Positions 63,873 to 64,000 of a stretch of 64,000 nt of DNA are shown here, in pieces. The stretch spans positions 170,624-234,623 of the forward strand of contig NZ_LMEV01000016.1 in assembly GCF_001426505.1 (NCBI RefSeq), in the 5' to 3' direction. The stretch comes from Variovorax sp. Root473 (GTDB lineage Bacteria; Pseudomonadota; Gammaproteobacteria; Burkholderiales; Burkholderiaceae_C). The notes below the pieces were generated by a model. The model made no database searches, was not told where the DNA came from, and worked only from the letters and a program-made list of their open reading frames with translations. Within the stretch, counting starts at the first letter, position 1. Each line of letters opens with the position of its first letter. The translations under genes were made by a program, and so were the position numbers.

Positions 63873-64000
63873 CTACTCGTGCGTGCCGAAGCGGTACTTG
63901 AGCTGGAAGCTGATCGCGCCGTACAACCGGTTTTTGATCGTCGGCACGTAGGCGATGTTCAGGCCCCAGTTCTTGCCCTCGATGGCGGCCGTCGGGATGA
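63873..64000 (-). CDS. C-terminal end of an outer-membrane beta-barrel protein, PagP-like
   Basis: Only 41 codons before the stop at 63873-63875 are inside the window. They read IPTAAIEGKNWGLNIAYVPT, then IKNRLYGAISFQLKYRFGTHE. The pattern of alternating strands near the C-terminus (NIAYVPTI... FQLKYRF) fits an outer-membrane barrel and recalls the end of lipid A palmitoyltransferase PagP. The rest of the gene is needed to decide. It is convergent with purH. Confidence 0.45.
   Translation of the reverse strand, partial: IPTAAIEGKNWGLNIAYVPTIKNRLYGAISFQLKYRFGTHE

Overview
The window is a high-GC stretch of chromosome that reads as a betaproteobacterium of the Comamonadaceae, most like Variovorax. 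The reasons are the codon usage, three Bug-family (tripartite tricarboxylate type) substrate-binding proteins without their membrane partners, a dusB-fis-purH order, and the mix of catabolic genes. This is inferred from gene content only; no search was run.

Layout. 1-4.0 kb (minus strand) is a short Csu-type chaperone-usher pilus operon: spore-coat-U subunit, chaperone, usher, and a second SCPU protein cut by the window edge. 4.4-11.3 kb is an accessory patch: a frameshifted DUF2628-like gene, a DTW-domain tRNA-modifying enzyme, a lone methyltransferase, a small membrane protein, a frameshifted DUF1851 (Tdi1-immunity-like) gene, a CocE-type hydrolase divergent from a TetR regulator over a clear palindrome, and a frameshifted LysR gene. 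11.8-28.6 kb is a catabolic block for an unidentified acid handled as a CoA thioester: two acyl-CoA ligases, an ADP-forming acyl-CoA synthetase, three Bug proteins, two MaoC-type hot-dog proteins, a nitroreductase, a CaiB-type CoA transferase, two acyl-CoA dehydrogenases and two tandem paralogous branched-chain-type ABC binding proteins. Two divergent promoter regions 11 kb apart inside this block carry the same 18-bp dyad, so they are probably one regulon.

28.7-43.0 kb is a complete phenol/methylphenol pathway. A DmpR/MopR-type sigma-54 activator is followed by an upstream activating dyad, a textbook -24/-12 promoter, and fifteen genes in the order dmpKLMNOPQBCDEFGHI. They encode a multicomponent phenol hydroxylase, its ferredoxin, catechol 2,3-dioxygenase and the whole meta-cleavage route to pyruvate and acetyl-CoA. 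The activator keeps the zinc ligands and the two phenol-pocket residues known from MopR. The operon ends in a long perfect hairpin, followed by a tRNA-Met on the other strand.

43.5-64.0 kb is mostly core or common genes: an ECF sigma factor with a Pro/Ala-rich membrane partner, enoyl-CoA hydratase, a DUF2325 protein behind a Fur-box-like palindrome, an M61 peptidase, DsbC, a UbiH-family hydroxylase, a MOSC protein, a ribose operon (rbsB-A-C-R-K-D with a perfect 20-bp operator), YchF, a glutathione transferase, a small inner-membrane protein, dusB-fis, purH, and the 3' end of an outer-membrane beta-barrel gene.

No insertion sequence, integrase, CRISPR array or rRNA was seen. The most interesting points are the shared dyad tying the acyl-CoA block together, the three single-base frameshifts clustered in 4-11 kb, a long imperfect inverted repeat inside the MaoC operon, and the co-directional placement of the phenol regulator.
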